Assembly (NCBI RefSeq): GCF_913054395.1
Contig: NZ_CAJXIP010000003.1
Coordinates: forward strand, 1 to 59,024
Origin: an uncultured Roseovarius sp.
Lineage (GTDB): Bacteria > Pseudomonadota > Alphaproteobacteria > Rhodobacterales > Rhodobacteraceae
Length of the DNA: 59,024 nt
Direction: 5' to 3'
The notes under the pieces are model-generated. The model saw only the letters and a list, made by a program, of their open reading frames with translations. It ran no database searches and was not told the DNA's origin. The position numbers and the translations under genes were made by a program. Of the stretch, positions 45,388 to 54,139 are shown piece after piece; the first letter of the stretch is position 1, and each line of letters opens with the position of its first letter.

Positions 45388-45890
45388 GTCGTCACATTCC
45401 CGGAGCGGGTTGGGCACACCAGCTGCATCAGCGTATCGATGCTGCGCAGCGCGAAATGGGCCAGAAAGACCCCCAACCCGACGGGCAAAGAGACGTAGAC
45501 CCAGAATTGCTGCACCTGGAGCGCGGGCATTATCTGACGCCCGCCGATCTTGGCATAGGTCCATCCAGCCTTGATCAGCAGCACCAGCAGGACGATCACC
45601 GCGATATTGCCAAGGAGGAGGAGGCCAAGCGCCAGTTTCCGCGGAATGATCTCGCGCAGCACCTCAAGAGCGATGATTTCGCCCTTGTCGTATGCGAGAC
45701 CGGCAAAGAGGAAGGTTATCCAGAGCATGATCCCGCGGCTCAGTTCCTCGGACCAGATCAGTGAGAAACCCAGAACGTAGCGACAGAAGACCTGTGCAAC
45801 CGAGATCGCCATGAGCGCAGCCATCGCAAAAATGGCCGCCGACCACATGACCTTTATGTAGGCCTGCCTGATTTGTCTGAGGACGGTCAT
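45384..45890 (-). CDS. dctQ: TRAP transporter small permease (DctQ)
   Basis: A 168-residue protein with four hydrophobic segments. FCRYVLGFSLIWSEELSRGI and FLFAGLAYDKGEIIALEVL are the family's diagnostic region. It is the small membrane subunit between DctP and DctM. It follows the cupin gene after 7 bases and overlaps dctM by four. Confidence 0.9.
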   Translation of the reverse strand: MTVLRQIRQAYIKVMWSAAIFAMAALMAISVAQVFCRYVLGFSLIWSEELSRGIMLWITFLFAGLAYDKGEIIALEVLREIIPRKLALGLLLLGNIAVIVLLVLLIKAGWTYAKIGGRQIMPALQVQQFWVYVSLPVGLGVFLAHFALRSIDTLMQLVCPTRSGNVTT

Positions 45891-45897
45891 GCTGTCT

Positions 45898-46578
45898 TCA
45901 GTCCTGACTGAGAGGGCCAGGGAGTTCGACGACCGCATCGCAGAACCGGTAGTACTTCTGCAACTTCGGCTTTTCGTTGTCGGCGGGGTCGATGTAGCGG
46001 ATCGTATTTCGGCCGCGCCATTCCATCGGCAACACGAGGCAGCGGATGAAAGCAGTCGGTTCTGTTTCGGTTGTCGGGGCAAAGACGGGTTTCGGGCCGA
46101 GTTCGAACCACGGTTCGCCTGGTTCCATCCAGATGATGTCGGCCTCGCCCTGCTGAATGCCGATCTTGCCGTTTAAAACGACCCTCAGACCGGGTCCGGG
46201 ATGGACGTGGGTATGCGCCGCCGCCCCTGGAGGGAAGTCGACGCGGTCGAGTCGCATGACGACCTGACCGCCATCGAAACCTTCGATCAGGGGCAGGGGG
46301 CGGGACATGAGCTCGCGGCCACCTTCGATGGCCGGAGCCTCGCCCGCGCTGATCGTCCAGATCCAGAGCCGCGTGCCCTCGGCCTCGGCCGTCAGGACGG
46401 ATCCGCCGATGGCATGAATCCCGGTGTGACGTTCGTTGCGGCGGATGTGCGTGTCGTCGGTCGTGGTGAGGCTGCCTTCGGCCACGAAGACCATCCGGTC
46501 TTCGGCACCGTCGAGGGTGAGCGGCGCGTTGGGTTCGATCCCGACTTCGACAAGGGATAGGGTGCTGGTGTCAGACAT
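45898..46578 (-). CDS. Cupin-domain protein in the catabolic/TRAP operon
   Basis: A 226-residue protein with a duplicated cupin-like layout. The clear cupin motif is AAHTHVHPGPGLRVVLNGK (about residue 131), with histidines for a metal site; a weaker first half is seen near residues 20-110. The end (DAVVELPGPLSQD) is ordinary. The start at 46578 has a ggag site. It stands between dctP and dctQ, so it probably acts on or senses the transported compound. Enzyme activity is not assigned. Confidence 0.8.
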   Translation of the reverse strand: MSDTSTLSLVEVGIEPNAPLTLDGAEDRMVFVAEGSLTTTDDTHIRRNERHTGIHAIGGSVLTAEAEGTRLWIWTISAGEAPAIEGGRELMSRPLPLIEGFDGGQVVMRLDRVDFPPGAAAHTHVHPGPGLRVVLNGKIGIQQGEADIIWMEPGEPWFELGPKPVFAPTTETEPTAFIRCLVLPMEWRGRNTIRYIDPADNEKPKLQKYYRFCDAVVELPGPLSQD

Positions 46579-46636
46579 TTTCGGAACTCCGGAGTGGTCG
46601 GTGCCGCATGCCGGTGTACGACGCGCGGCGGGCGTG

Positions 46637-47608
46637 TCAGCGCTGAGCGTCGGCGAAGGCCTTGATCCGCGGGTCGAGTGCTTCATAGCTGGCCGAGACG
46701 TCCTTTACCTTAGCGCGCATCGTGTCGAGCTCTGCAAAGTCCGCGATTTCGACGCCTTGTTCTTTGAGGATTGTGAGTGCGGCCTCGTCCTGCTCCGAGG
46801 CGGCTTGGACCTGGGGAGCAATCGTCTCTTCGGCAGCCTTGATCAGGATGTAGCGCTGCCCTTCTGTGATCCGGTCGAGGAAACCGGGGTTTGCCGCCAA
46901 CACACCGGGCCAGAAATAATGTCCGGTCAGGGTGAGCTTGTCGGCGACCTCATAGAGCTTCTCGCCCTCGACGGAAGTAATGTTGATTTCGGTCGCGTCC
47001 AAGACGCCGGTCTGGAGCGAGGAATAGATTTCTCCGTAGGCGACTGGGGTTGGTGAGACGCCGATAGCCTGCCAGATGTCGAGGTGCAATTTTGCAGGAA
47101 CGACGCGAGTTTTGAGACCGCTGAAATCGTCAATCATTGTCACAGTGTCGGCCTTGGACAGGAAGTGGCGTTGTCCGCCCTCGTAGTAGCCCAGCCCCGC
47201 GACACCGATATCGGACAGCCCGTCTAGCAGCGCCTTGCCCTCGTCAGAGGTGAAGGCCTCGGCCAGCTGCGCGTAGTCCGTGATCAGGAACGGCAGTTGG
47301 AGCGAGTCCATCAGTGGGGTCGCGCCACCGAAGATGGCCGAAGAGATCACCGCCATGTCGACGGTGCCGAGCTGAATTCCTTCCAGCAACTGACGGTCAT
47401 CGCCCAGCTGGCGGGCGGGATAGAGCTCGATTTTGATCGATCCTTGCGAGAGCTCCGAGACCTTATCCGCATACATCTGGGCGCCGATGTGGAACGGATG
47501 GCTTGTCTGTGTGACGTGGCCTAGGCGGACGGTCAGATCTTGTGCGGACAGGCTAGATGCCACGAGCGAAGCGCCCACGACGAAAGTAGCTTTGGCAAAA
47601 AAGGACAT
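46637..47608 (-). CDS. dctP: TRAP transporter solute-binding protein (DctP)
   Basis: A 323-residue periplasmic binding protein with a signal peptide (cleavage after SLSA). LGHVTQTSHPFHIGAQMYAD is the DctP start, IELYPARQLGDDRQLLEGIQLGT contains the conserved middle, and SGLKTRVVPAKLHLDIWQAIG (with the carboxylate-binding arginine) the family signature. A strong aggagg site precedes the ATG at 47608. It is the first gene of the minus-strand catabolic operon, so the promoter should lie in 47609-47800. The ligand is probably an organic acid. Confidence 0.92.
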   Translation of the reverse strand: MSFFAKATFVVGASLVASSLSAQDLTVRLGHVTQTSHPFHIGAQMYADKVSELSQGSIKIELYPARQLGDDRQLLEGIQLGTVDMAVISSAIFGGATPLMDSLQLPFLITDYAQLAEAFTSDEGKALLDGLSDIGVAGLGYYEGGQRHFLSKADTVTMIDDFSGLKTRVVPAKLHLDIWQAIGVSPTPVAYGEIYSSLQTGVLDATEINITSVEGEKLYEVADKLTLTGHYFWPGVLAANPGFLDRITEGQRYILIKAAEETIAPQVQAASEQDEAALTILKEQGVEIADFAELDTMRAKVKDVSASYEALDPRIKAFADAQR

Positions 47609-48088
47609 AAACACCTCCTCTTGTCATGTCGCGAGTAGGAATACGGGGTAGCAGCGCTGCGTCAACTAAAAAAATACATGTGTATCGCTATCCGAGACAT
47701 TGTGATCCGAATGTTGGTACAAAAAAGTAACTTTGCATCAACAAGTGCGAGTTTGCTCTGTGTTAGGAGAATTCCGTTGAATGGCTCTCGCAATGAAAGG
47801 ACAGGCTTTAGAAAAGCAAAGATGTTTCGCAGGTTCGATTGGTGCCGCAGAGCTCTTATTGAGGTTCTTCGACCTAAAGGGCCTGTTCTGCTTTTGCCTT
47901 GAAAGCTCGTAGAAAGCTTTCCTACTCTAAAGGGAGATAAACGGATCCCATGGCACAATCTCCTCATTAGATAACTCATTGTTTTCTAATAGGAGTATCA
48001 CTTGAAGGTAGCGCGCACCCAGCTACAGCCATCTGGCGTGTAATGGTTATTATGTTAATGAATGGCTGATTTTTCGCCCCAGGCGCGC
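47609..48088. promoter_or_regulatory. Upstream region of the TRAP/catabolic operon
   Basis: About 480 AT-rich bases between dctP and rfbB. It must hold the dctP promoter and perhaps the IclR operator. No gene with a ribosome-binding site is visible, and I could not identify a palindrome that I would call an operator. Confidence 0.4.
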
Positions 48089-49105
48089 CTATCCCTTGCC
48101 CAGCCGGACGCCGACGCCGGCGCGGTTTTGTAGCGCCTGCCACCAGTCGGCATTGTTCAGATACCACTCCACGGTCTTTTCAAGCCCTTCTTCGATGGTC
48201 ACCGAAGGTCGCCAGCCCAGCTCATCGCGCATGCGGGTCGGGTCGATCGCATAGCGTGCATCATGGCCGGGCCGGTCGGTCACGAAGGTGATCTTGTCGG
48301 CATAGGCCGTATCCCTGGGGCGCTTGGCATCCAGCAGCGCGCAGATGTGGCGCACCAGTGCGATGTTGGTGCGCTCGTTCTCGCCGCCGATGTTATAGCT
48401 GCGCCCGGTCTTCCCCGCCTCCAGCACGCGCAACAGCGCATCGGCGTGATCTTCGACATACAGCCAGTCGCGCACGTTGAACCCGTCGCCGTAGACCGGG
48501 ATCGGCTTGCCCGCCAATGCGTTCAGGATCACCACGGGAATCAGCTTTTCGGGGAAATGGTAGGGGCCGTAATTGTTCGAGCAGTTGCTCAGCACCACAG
48601 GCAAGCCGTAGGTCTCGCCCCAGGCGCGCACCAGATGATCGGAGGCCGCCTTGGACGCCGCATAGGGCGAGCGGGGATCATAGGGGGTGGTTTCGGTGAA
48701 CTGCCCTGTCGCCCCCAGCGTGCCGAACACCTCGTCGGTCGAAACATGGTGAAAGCGCTCAACGCCTGCGGCGCGGGCGGCCTGCAACAGATGAAAGGTG
48801 CCGATGATATTGGTCTGCATGAAGGCATCCGGCCCGTCGATGGAGCGGTCGACATGGCTCTCGGCGGCAAGGTGCATCACATGGCTCGGCGCGTGGCGGG
48901 CAAATATCGCGGCCAGGGCCTCGGGGTCGCAGATATCGGCATGCTCGAAGTGATAAAGCGGGCTGTCGGCTACCGGCGCCAGATTGTCCAGACAGGCTGC
49001 ATAGGTGAGTTTATCGAGGTTGATCACCTCGATCCCGCGCGTCACGGCGGTGCGCACCACGGCGGAACCGATGAAACCGGCGCCGCCGGTGACCAGGAGT
49101 TTCAT
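48089..49105 (-). CDS. rfbB: dTDP-glucose 4,6-dehydratase
   Basis: A 338-residue extended SDR enzyme, second step of dTDP-L-rhamnose synthesis. [14 protein letters not shown] binds [18 protein letters not shown] and VSTDEVFG (Asp-Glu of the dehydratase), [18 protein letters not shown] (Tyr-x3-Lys) and [15 protein letters not shown] are all typical of RfbB. It overlaps rfbC by four bases (start codon inside the rfbC stop), so rfbC-rfbB are coupled. It lies directly to the right of the catabolic island. Confidence 0.96.
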   Translation of the reverse strand: MKLLVTGGAGFIGSAVVRTAVTRGIEVINLDKLTYAACLDNLAPVADSPLYHFEHADICDPEALAAIFARHAPSHVMHLAAESHVDRSIDGPDAFMQTNIIGTFHLLQAARAAGVERFHHVSTDEVFGTLGATGQFTETTPYDPRSPYAASKAASDHLVRAWGETYGLPVVLSNCSNNYGPYHFPEKLIPVVILNALAGKPIPVYGDGFNVRDWLYVEDHADALLRVLEAGKTGRSYNIGGENERTNIALVRHICALLDAKRPRDTAYADKITFVTDRPGHDARYAIDPTRMRDELGWRPSVTIEEGLEKTVEWYLNNADWWQALQNRAGVGVRLGKG

Positions 49106-49671
49106 GGGCGGGCCTCATAGGTAAAGGGGCTGTCAAGCGCCGAGAGCGGCGCGGCGGCACGGTCCTTGTCCGACAGGATTGCGGCATCGGCCTGCGGCCA
49201 GATGATGCCGATGTCGGGGTCATCCCAGGCCACGGCGCCTTCGGTCTGTGGCGCGTAGATGTCAGTGCACTTGTAGATGATCTCGCAATCAGGTGTCAGC
49301 GTCATGAAGCCGTGGGCAAAACCGGCCGGCACCAACAGTTGCAGCCCGTTCTCAAAGCTCAGCTCGACACCCGTCCATTGCCCGTAGGTGGCAGATCCGC
49401 GACGGATATCCACCGCCACATCGTAAAGCGCGCCGCGTCCGCAGCGCACCAGCTTGTCCTGTGCACGGGGCGGGGCCTGGAAATGCAATCCGCGCACGGT
49501 GCCTTTCCGGGTCGAGAACGAGTGGTTGTCCTGTACAAAGTCGAAATGCAGCCCGGCGGCGGCCATATGCGCAGCACTCCAGCTTTCCGAGAAAAAGCCG
49601 CGGGCATCGCCATGGCGGGCGGGTGCAAGGATGACCACATCGGGCAGGTTGGTGGGGGTTACTGTCAGCAA
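49102..49671 (-). CDS. rfbC: dTDP-4-dehydrorhamnose 3,5-epimerase
   Basis: A 189-residue cupin-fold epimerase, third step of dTDP-rhamnose synthesis. [40 protein letters not shown] (catalytic His and the substrate-binding region), [12 protein letters not shown] and [21 protein letters not shown] are the family's blocks in order. Normal length. It is the first gene of the rfbC-rfbB pair. Confidence 0.96.
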   Translation of the reverse strand: MLTVTPTNLPDVVILAPARHGDARGFFSESWSAAHMAAAGLHFDFVQDNHSFSTRKGTVRGLHFQAPPRAQDKLVRCGRGALYDVAVDIRRGSATYGQWTGVELSFENGLQLLVPAGFAHGFMTLTPDCEIIYKCTDIYAPQTEGAVAWDDPDIGIIWPQADAAILSDKDRAAAPLSALDSPFTYEARP

Positions 49672-49721
49672 GTGAAAGCCTTTTGGTAGGGTGCGTGGCA
49701 GGGGTTTTACGTAAAACCTTG

Positions 49722-49868
49722 TTAATTTGAGGGCCCTCTCATGGCACGTCGCATGCGGCGCAATACCTTGAGAGCCGCAATCGGGTAAAGCCCCGCGCGC
49801 GGCGACCAGTCGACGGGCGGATTGGTCGGCGTGATATCAGGGCCGGGCCGGTTCTCCGCCATATCCAT
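49722..49868 (-). CDS. Hypothetical 48-aa ORF upstream of rfbC
   Basis: ATG at 49868 to TAA at 49722. The peptide begins MDMAENRPGPDITPTNPPVD and ends in a basic helix (ALKVLRRMRRAMRG). It has no strong ribosome-binding site and no homology I recognise. It could be a genuine small protein or the tail of a lost gene. It lies 50 bases upstream of rfbC on the same strand. Confidence 0.3.
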   Translation of the reverse strand: MDMAENRPGPDITPTNPPVDWSPRAGLYPIAALKVLRRMRRAMRGPSN

Positions 49869-50040
49869 ATTCGTGTCCAGTTTCTATCCGCTGGCCGTAC
49901 GCCCTGCCCCGCACCTTTCTATCTACGGCCAGCGCAGCGGCTGAAACAAGGCGTCAAAGCGCCACCAACCGGCACGGATCACAACAGGATTTGGCTCGGC
50001 CACGCGCCCAGATCATAGATGTCGAGGCAGAAAAACCTGT

Positions 50041-50184
50041 CACTCACTCGACAGCGCAGGCAATGACCTTCTGCTCGGCGGAGCCCTAGGCGACATGTTC
50101 ATTTTCGAGGTTGGCTATGACAGTGACACGATCTCGGGTCTGGACTGGCCAGCCGAGCTGATCGCTGCGATCTATACTTTCTGA
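50041..50184 (+). pseudogene. Remnant of an RTX-type (calcium-binding repeat) protein C-terminus
   Basis: One plus-strand frame reads SAGNDLLLGGALGDMFIFEV and GYDSDTISG, ending at a TGA at 50182. GNDxLxGGxxxDxFxF followed by GxDxDxI is the ending of RTX repeat proteins exported by type I systems. No glycine-rich repeats or start precede it, so only the last turn and tail remain. It sits just before rfbD, in a region of debris, and may record a lost cargo of the type I exporter at 3244-7861. Confidence 0.5.
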
Positions 50185-50249
50185 CTGTCCTTGCGGGACG
50201 CGCACAGGCATAGTCTGGCCTGTCAGCATCCAGATATACGCGGGGCTTC

Positions 50250-51113
50250 ATGATTTTGGTTTTTGGAAAATCCGGACAGGTGGCAACAGAGCTTGCCTTG
50301 CAAGGGGCCGGGCTATGCCTGTCCCGCGCAGAGGCGGATTTTGAACGGCCCGGCGCGCTTGCGGCGGTCCTGGCCGCACGGCGACCCGATGCGGTGATCA
50401 ACGCGGTCGCCTATACCGCCGTGGACCGCGCCGAAGAAGACCCCGAGCGCGCCTTCCGGATCAATGCCCATGCGGTGGACGAGCTGGCACAGGCCTGTGC
50501 GACGGGCGGTATACCGCTGGTGCATCTGTCCACCGATTATGTTTTCGACGGATCGGGGGATGCGCCGTGGCAGACCACCGACCCCACTGCCCCGCTCAAT
50601 GTCTATGGCCGGTCCAAGCTGGCAGGCGAAGAGGCGGTGCGGGCGGCAGGCGGAACACATGTCATCTTGCGCACCTCATGGGTGGTCTCGGCCCATGGCG
50701 TGAACTTTGTCAAAACCATGTGCAGGCTGGGCACCGAACGCGATACGCTAAGCGTGGTGGCCGATCAGATCGGGGCACCCACCGCCGCGCATGACATCGC
50801 CGTCGCCTGCCTGTCGATTGCGCGGCAACTGCGCGCCGATCCCTCGAAAACGGGAACCTACCATTATCAGGCTCAACCCTTTTGCGCATGGGCGGATGTG
50901 GCGCGTGCCGTGTTTCGCCACGCAGGGCTGACGTGCCGCGTGACCGGCATCCCCTCCGCTGACTATCCCACACCGGCGCGCCGACCGCTCAATTCCCGGC
51001 TGGATTGCGGAACGACCCAGCACGTCTTCCGGCTGGAGAGGCCGGATTGGGACACCGGCATACAGGCGATCCTCAAGCAGCTGGCACAGCCGGCACATCA
51101 GGGATCCGCATGA
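50250..51113 (+). CDS. rfbD: dTDP-4-dehydrorhamnose reductase
   Basis: A 287-residue SDR enzyme, last step of dTDP-L-rhamnose synthesis. FGKSGQVATELAL is the dinucleotide motif, NAVAYTAVDRAEEDP and HLSTDYVFDGSG are RfbD signatures, YGRSKLAGEEAV has the catalytic Tyr-x3-Lys, and RTSWVVSAHGVNFVKTM follows. It is on the strand opposite rfbC and rfbB and starts a two-gene unit with the SDR protein downstream (ATGA overlap). Confidence 0.95.
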   Translation: MILVFGKSGQVATELALQGAGLCLSRAEADFERPGALAAVLAARRPDAVINAVAYTAVDRAEEDPERAFRINAHAVDELAQACATGGIPLVHLSTDYVFDGSGDAPWQTTDPTAPLNVYGRSKLAGEEAVRAAGGTHVILRTSWVVSAHGVNFVKTMCRLGTERDTLSVVADQIGAPTAAHDIAVACLSIARQLRADPSKTGTYHYQAQPFCAWADVARAVFRHAGLTCRVTGIPSADYPTPARRPLNSRLDCGTTQHVFRLERPDWDTGIQAILKQLAQPAHQGSA

Positions 51114-51976
51114 CACAACCGATCATTCTGGGGGCGACAGGACAGGTGGGACAAGCGCTTGCCCGTGTCTGGCCCGCTGCGGCCCCCCGTGGCATCTGGC
51201 AATACCGCCCCGGCGCGGACAGACGCACGGTCGCAGGGTTTCCCGGCACGGCCTTCAGCTGGGACATATTGGCGGAGCCTGCCCCCGATCTGCCACCAGG
51301 GGCCTCGGGCATGATCGTGCTGGCCGGCGTGACGGGCCATGATGCGAAGGCCCTGGCGCGCAATACCGACATCGCAGTTGCGGCGGTCAGGGCCGCGCGC
51401 GCGGCGGGCATTTCGCGTGTGCTGGTCGCCTCGACGCAGGCGGTCTATGGCACCGGGGCGGCACGGGTCAGTGAGGCCGATCCCTGCGTTCCGACCGCGC
51501 CTTATGGCCGCGCCAAGCTTGAGATGGAGGTGGCACTGGCCGCCTGTCCCGAGGTGACCTGTCTGCGTCTGGGAAATGTCGCGGGCACGGATACACTGTT
51601 CCGGACCGCCGCGCGGCATCCCGTGACGCTGGACCGGTTTGCGGACGGCACCAGCCCGCGCCGCAGCTATATCGGGCCCGTGACGCTCGCGGATGTACTG
51701 CTGGGGCTGCTTGATCCGGGGCTGGGCTTGCCGCGCGTGCTCAATGTGGCAAACCCCGGCGTCCTCGCGATGGATGACGTGCTGAAGGCGGCCAGCCTGG
51801 AGTTCACCTATCGCGCCGCCCCTCCCGATGCGCTGGCGCTTCTGGAACTGGACGTCACGCGGCTGAGCGGGCTTGTCGCCCTGCCAAGCGCGGATCCGGA
51901 TCGTCTGATTGCTGAGGCCCGCAAGGGAGGCTGGCAACCCGGCGGTAAGCGAGAGCGAGGCATCACCCCATTTTGA
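51110..51976 (+). CDS. NAD-dependent epimerase/dehydratase-like SDR protein
   Basis: A 288-residue extended SDR protein starting at ATG 51110 within the rfbD stop. ILGATGQVGQALARVW is the dinucleotide motif, RVLVASTQAVYGTG the catalytic serine region and YGRAKLEMEVALAA the Tyr-x3-Lys. The C-terminal half is short and has no motif that fixes the substrate. Coupling to rfbD suggests that it acts on a dTDP-sugar or on a later step of rhamnose polymer synthesis. An alternative is an unrelated UDP-sugar epimerase. Confidence 0.82.
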   Translation: MTQPIILGATGQVGQALARVWPAAAPRGIWQYRPGADRRTVAGFPGTAFSWDILAEPAPDLPPGASGMIVLAGVTGHDAKALARNTDIAVAAVRAARAAGISRVLVASTQAVYGTGAARVSEADPCVPTAPYGRAKLEMEVALAACPEVTCLRLGNVAGTDTLFRTAARHPVTLDRFADGTSPRRSYIGPVTLADVLLGLLDPGLGLPRVLNVANPGVLAMDDVLKAASLEFTYRAAPPDALALLELDVTRLSGLVALPSADPDRLIAEARKGGWQPGGKRERGITPF

Positions 51977-52525
51977 TTGAAGGTCCAATTGAACCATTGT
52001 CAATTTGGACGACTAGAAACCTCCGACTGAAACAAATATATCCGTTACATGAAGTATGAACGTCATACACAAGGACAATGGCCGCGCTAAATAATAACCA
52101 GTGGGCATAAGAAGTAGCTTATATTACGTCAAATCCTGTCTAGGAAATGGGAAGCCGCTCAATGCTTATGCTGACTTCAACCTACTGTAGTGCGAAGGCA
52201 ATCTGAGCCTCGCAAACCCACTCTTCTTCATTGAATCATCTTTCTCCCGCTCGCGGGATCATAGTTGGAAAACGCCCGTTCGCGATAACCTGTTTTTCAG
52301 ACAGAAGATCATGTTTTCGGGAGAAACAAAGCACGGCTAAGGGGCACATTCCGGGGAGCCGGAAATCGACGAAGACGATCTTTTGGGCTGACGAGTCGTG
52401 GTCTGCAAGTTTCAACATCGAAGTGAAACCCGTTCTTGCGGGAGCGGGTTTTTCACATCTAGGGGGAATAATCCCGTCCGCCGTGCGAACTCACCGGTTT
52501 TTTCGACCTGTTTTACCCTCCGGCT
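51977..52525. other. Non-coding region with hairpins after the rfbD unit
   Basis: About 550 bases without a supported gene. Two inverted repeats are seen: gtccaattg/caatttggac (51983-52010, one bulge), and aaacccg/cgggttt (52426-52451) followed by tttc, which resembles a terminator on the plus strand. The first 250 bases are AT-rich. The rest is probably debris of an older insertion. Confidence 0.4.
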
Positions 52526-52747
52526 GGAACACCGGAACGGGTGGAACACCTAAAATCCTTATGACTCCCCGCGTGGGTGGGGTCGTGCGTTTTAATATCG
52601 TTTTTTATTCTGAATCTCATTTAGATAACTCTAAAGGGAAATACCTGTTCCAGTGTTCCAGTAAACCCGGAAAGCCCTTATTTTTATAACGGAAAGTGCT
52701 GGAACACACCCCCCGAAAGACGTGTTCCAGCCCGTTCCACCCGTTCC
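52526..52747. repeat. Cluster of nine GGAAC/GTTCC motifs in partly inverted arrangement
   Basis: GGAAC begins at 52526, 52534, 52543 and 52701; its complement GTTCC begins at 52647, 52655, 52724, 52734 and 52743. Within groups the spacing is 8-10 bases. The left group (three direct) and the right group (three inverted) form an imperfect inverted repeat about 220 bases across. No open reading frame of confidence runs through. It could be a protein-binding array, the ends of a small element, or a degenerate linker from a lost gene. Confidence 0.6.
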
Positions 52748-53484
52748 ACCCCGGAAAACGGCGGTTTGACCTCGGATTCTGCCCGAAAAATTTTATGTCG
52801 GTTTCCCCCGTGAACCGGATGCCCGAAACCCGGCGGCTGGGCCGAGGCGGCCTGATACTCAACCCAGGGACCGGACACGGGTGACAGGAGGACCGGACAC
52901 AGGTGGCCGGAGCTTCTCGTGTGCAAATACGCACGGATTTAGGGCGATATAGACCCACTAATGTTACTCAGATTCATGTTAAGCCCGTATTATATTAGAG
53001 TTATTCACAAAATGAACGGATGACCCATAGGTTCTGTGCAAAATTGTCGAATAACGCGCTCTGCGCTCCCCCCGTCAACCGTGATTCGCGGGCAAGGACC
53101 CAAAGCGGCCTCACGTCAACAGGGAAACATCACAGAAAGGGTGATTGATCGCATTAACTGTGTTTCACATCCGTTGACAGTGTCGCCGGGTATCGCGGCC
53201 CATTGGCGGCCCATTGCCCCCGTCAATCCGGCATTGAATCCACCCCGCGCGCGCCAGATCACCCGGCGGCCAGGTCAGACCGTCGCGGATTCGCATATGG
53301 GATTCAGGATATGGGCGCGGCCTCCATCAGATCGGCGGCGCGACCCAGGCTATAAGAAATCCAATGCGGTCTAGATATTCAATCGCCTCTTCGTCGTCTT
53401 CGCGTGGCTGCGAACACAGGGCATTGCCAACTTGTTTGCCCTCCGGCTTTCACATAGGCAGCGAGGATGAAGATACCTTGCACG
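52748..53484. other. Gene-free region left of the IS6 remnant
   Basis: About 740 bases. The stretch 52960-53020 is AT-rich and contains ttattcaca (53001-53009), one base from a consensus DnaA box. An IS6-like terminal sequence (ggttctgtgcaaaattg) begins near 53030, but it is too far from the transposase fragment to be its partner end. Nothing else is recognised. Confidence 0.4.
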
Positions 53485-53857
53485 ATGCCTCACCTCAAAG
53501 GCTACCGTTTTCCCCGCGCGGTCATCGCCTATGCGGTCTGGGCGTATCATCGGTTTGCGCCCTGGCGGCGGATGTCGAGGATCTGCTTGCCGAACGTGGC
53601 GTTATGGTTAGCCGGGAGACCGTCGGGAACTGGGTGAACCGGTTTGACCGTCATTTCGCCGATTGTATCAAGCGCGACAGACTAGGCACCCGTGACAAAT
53701 GGCACTTGGATGAAGTCGTAGTTCCAATCAATGGCGAGAAGTTCTGGCTCTGGCGGGCCCTCCCCGCAGCTATCGCCTCACCGCCAAATCCTATCGCCAC
53801 GCCAGAGCTGACGCCTTCGATCTCTGGGGCGCCTATTCACTCGAGATGACCGCCTGA
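53485..53857 (+). mobile_element. Remnant of an IS6-family transposase, frameshifted and internally deleted
   Basis: From the ATG at 53485 the reading is GYRFPRAVIAYAVWAYHRF, the start of IS6 (DDE) transposases. After a frame change near 53560 it continues ADVEDLLAERGVMVSRET, WVNRFDRHFADCIKRD and KWHLDEVVVPINGEKFWLWRA, including the first catalytic aspartate. A second change leads to SYRLTAKSYRHARADAF and DLWGAYSLEMTA with a TGA at 53855, which looks like the family's C-terminus. The central part with the other catalytic acids is absent. Terminal inverted repeats were not found at the expected places. Confidence 0.75.
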
Positions 53858-54139
53858 CGGGTTTGGGTCAGGCCGAATTCGGCAGGGTGCAAATAACGTG
53901 GCAATGTCACCCCCGCCATTCGGCCAGGAACGCCATTTGTCACACCCACTGACTTACTCCACGCCGGTGTTTCCGAAACCGACCTCTGGTCGGGCTCAAA
54001 ATAAGTCAGACCGGGTGCATACGCTGGCACTACTGCTTTGAGGATACGACAGGGGCGCTGACATCTGCCAATATGCCCGCCTCGACCTTCTATCACATTG
54101 ATCTGGCGATCGACGCCTGCCCGACCAACCCTTGCCGGG

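Noticed and set aside
52526..52747. CRISPR array
   Set aside because: The repeated unit is only 5-6 bases, on both strands, with irregular spacing and no cas genes.
53030..53047. Left terminal repeat of the IS6 remnant
   Set aside because: The sequence resembles IS6-family ends, but it is about 450 bases from the transposase start, where about 60 would be expected, and no matching right end was found.
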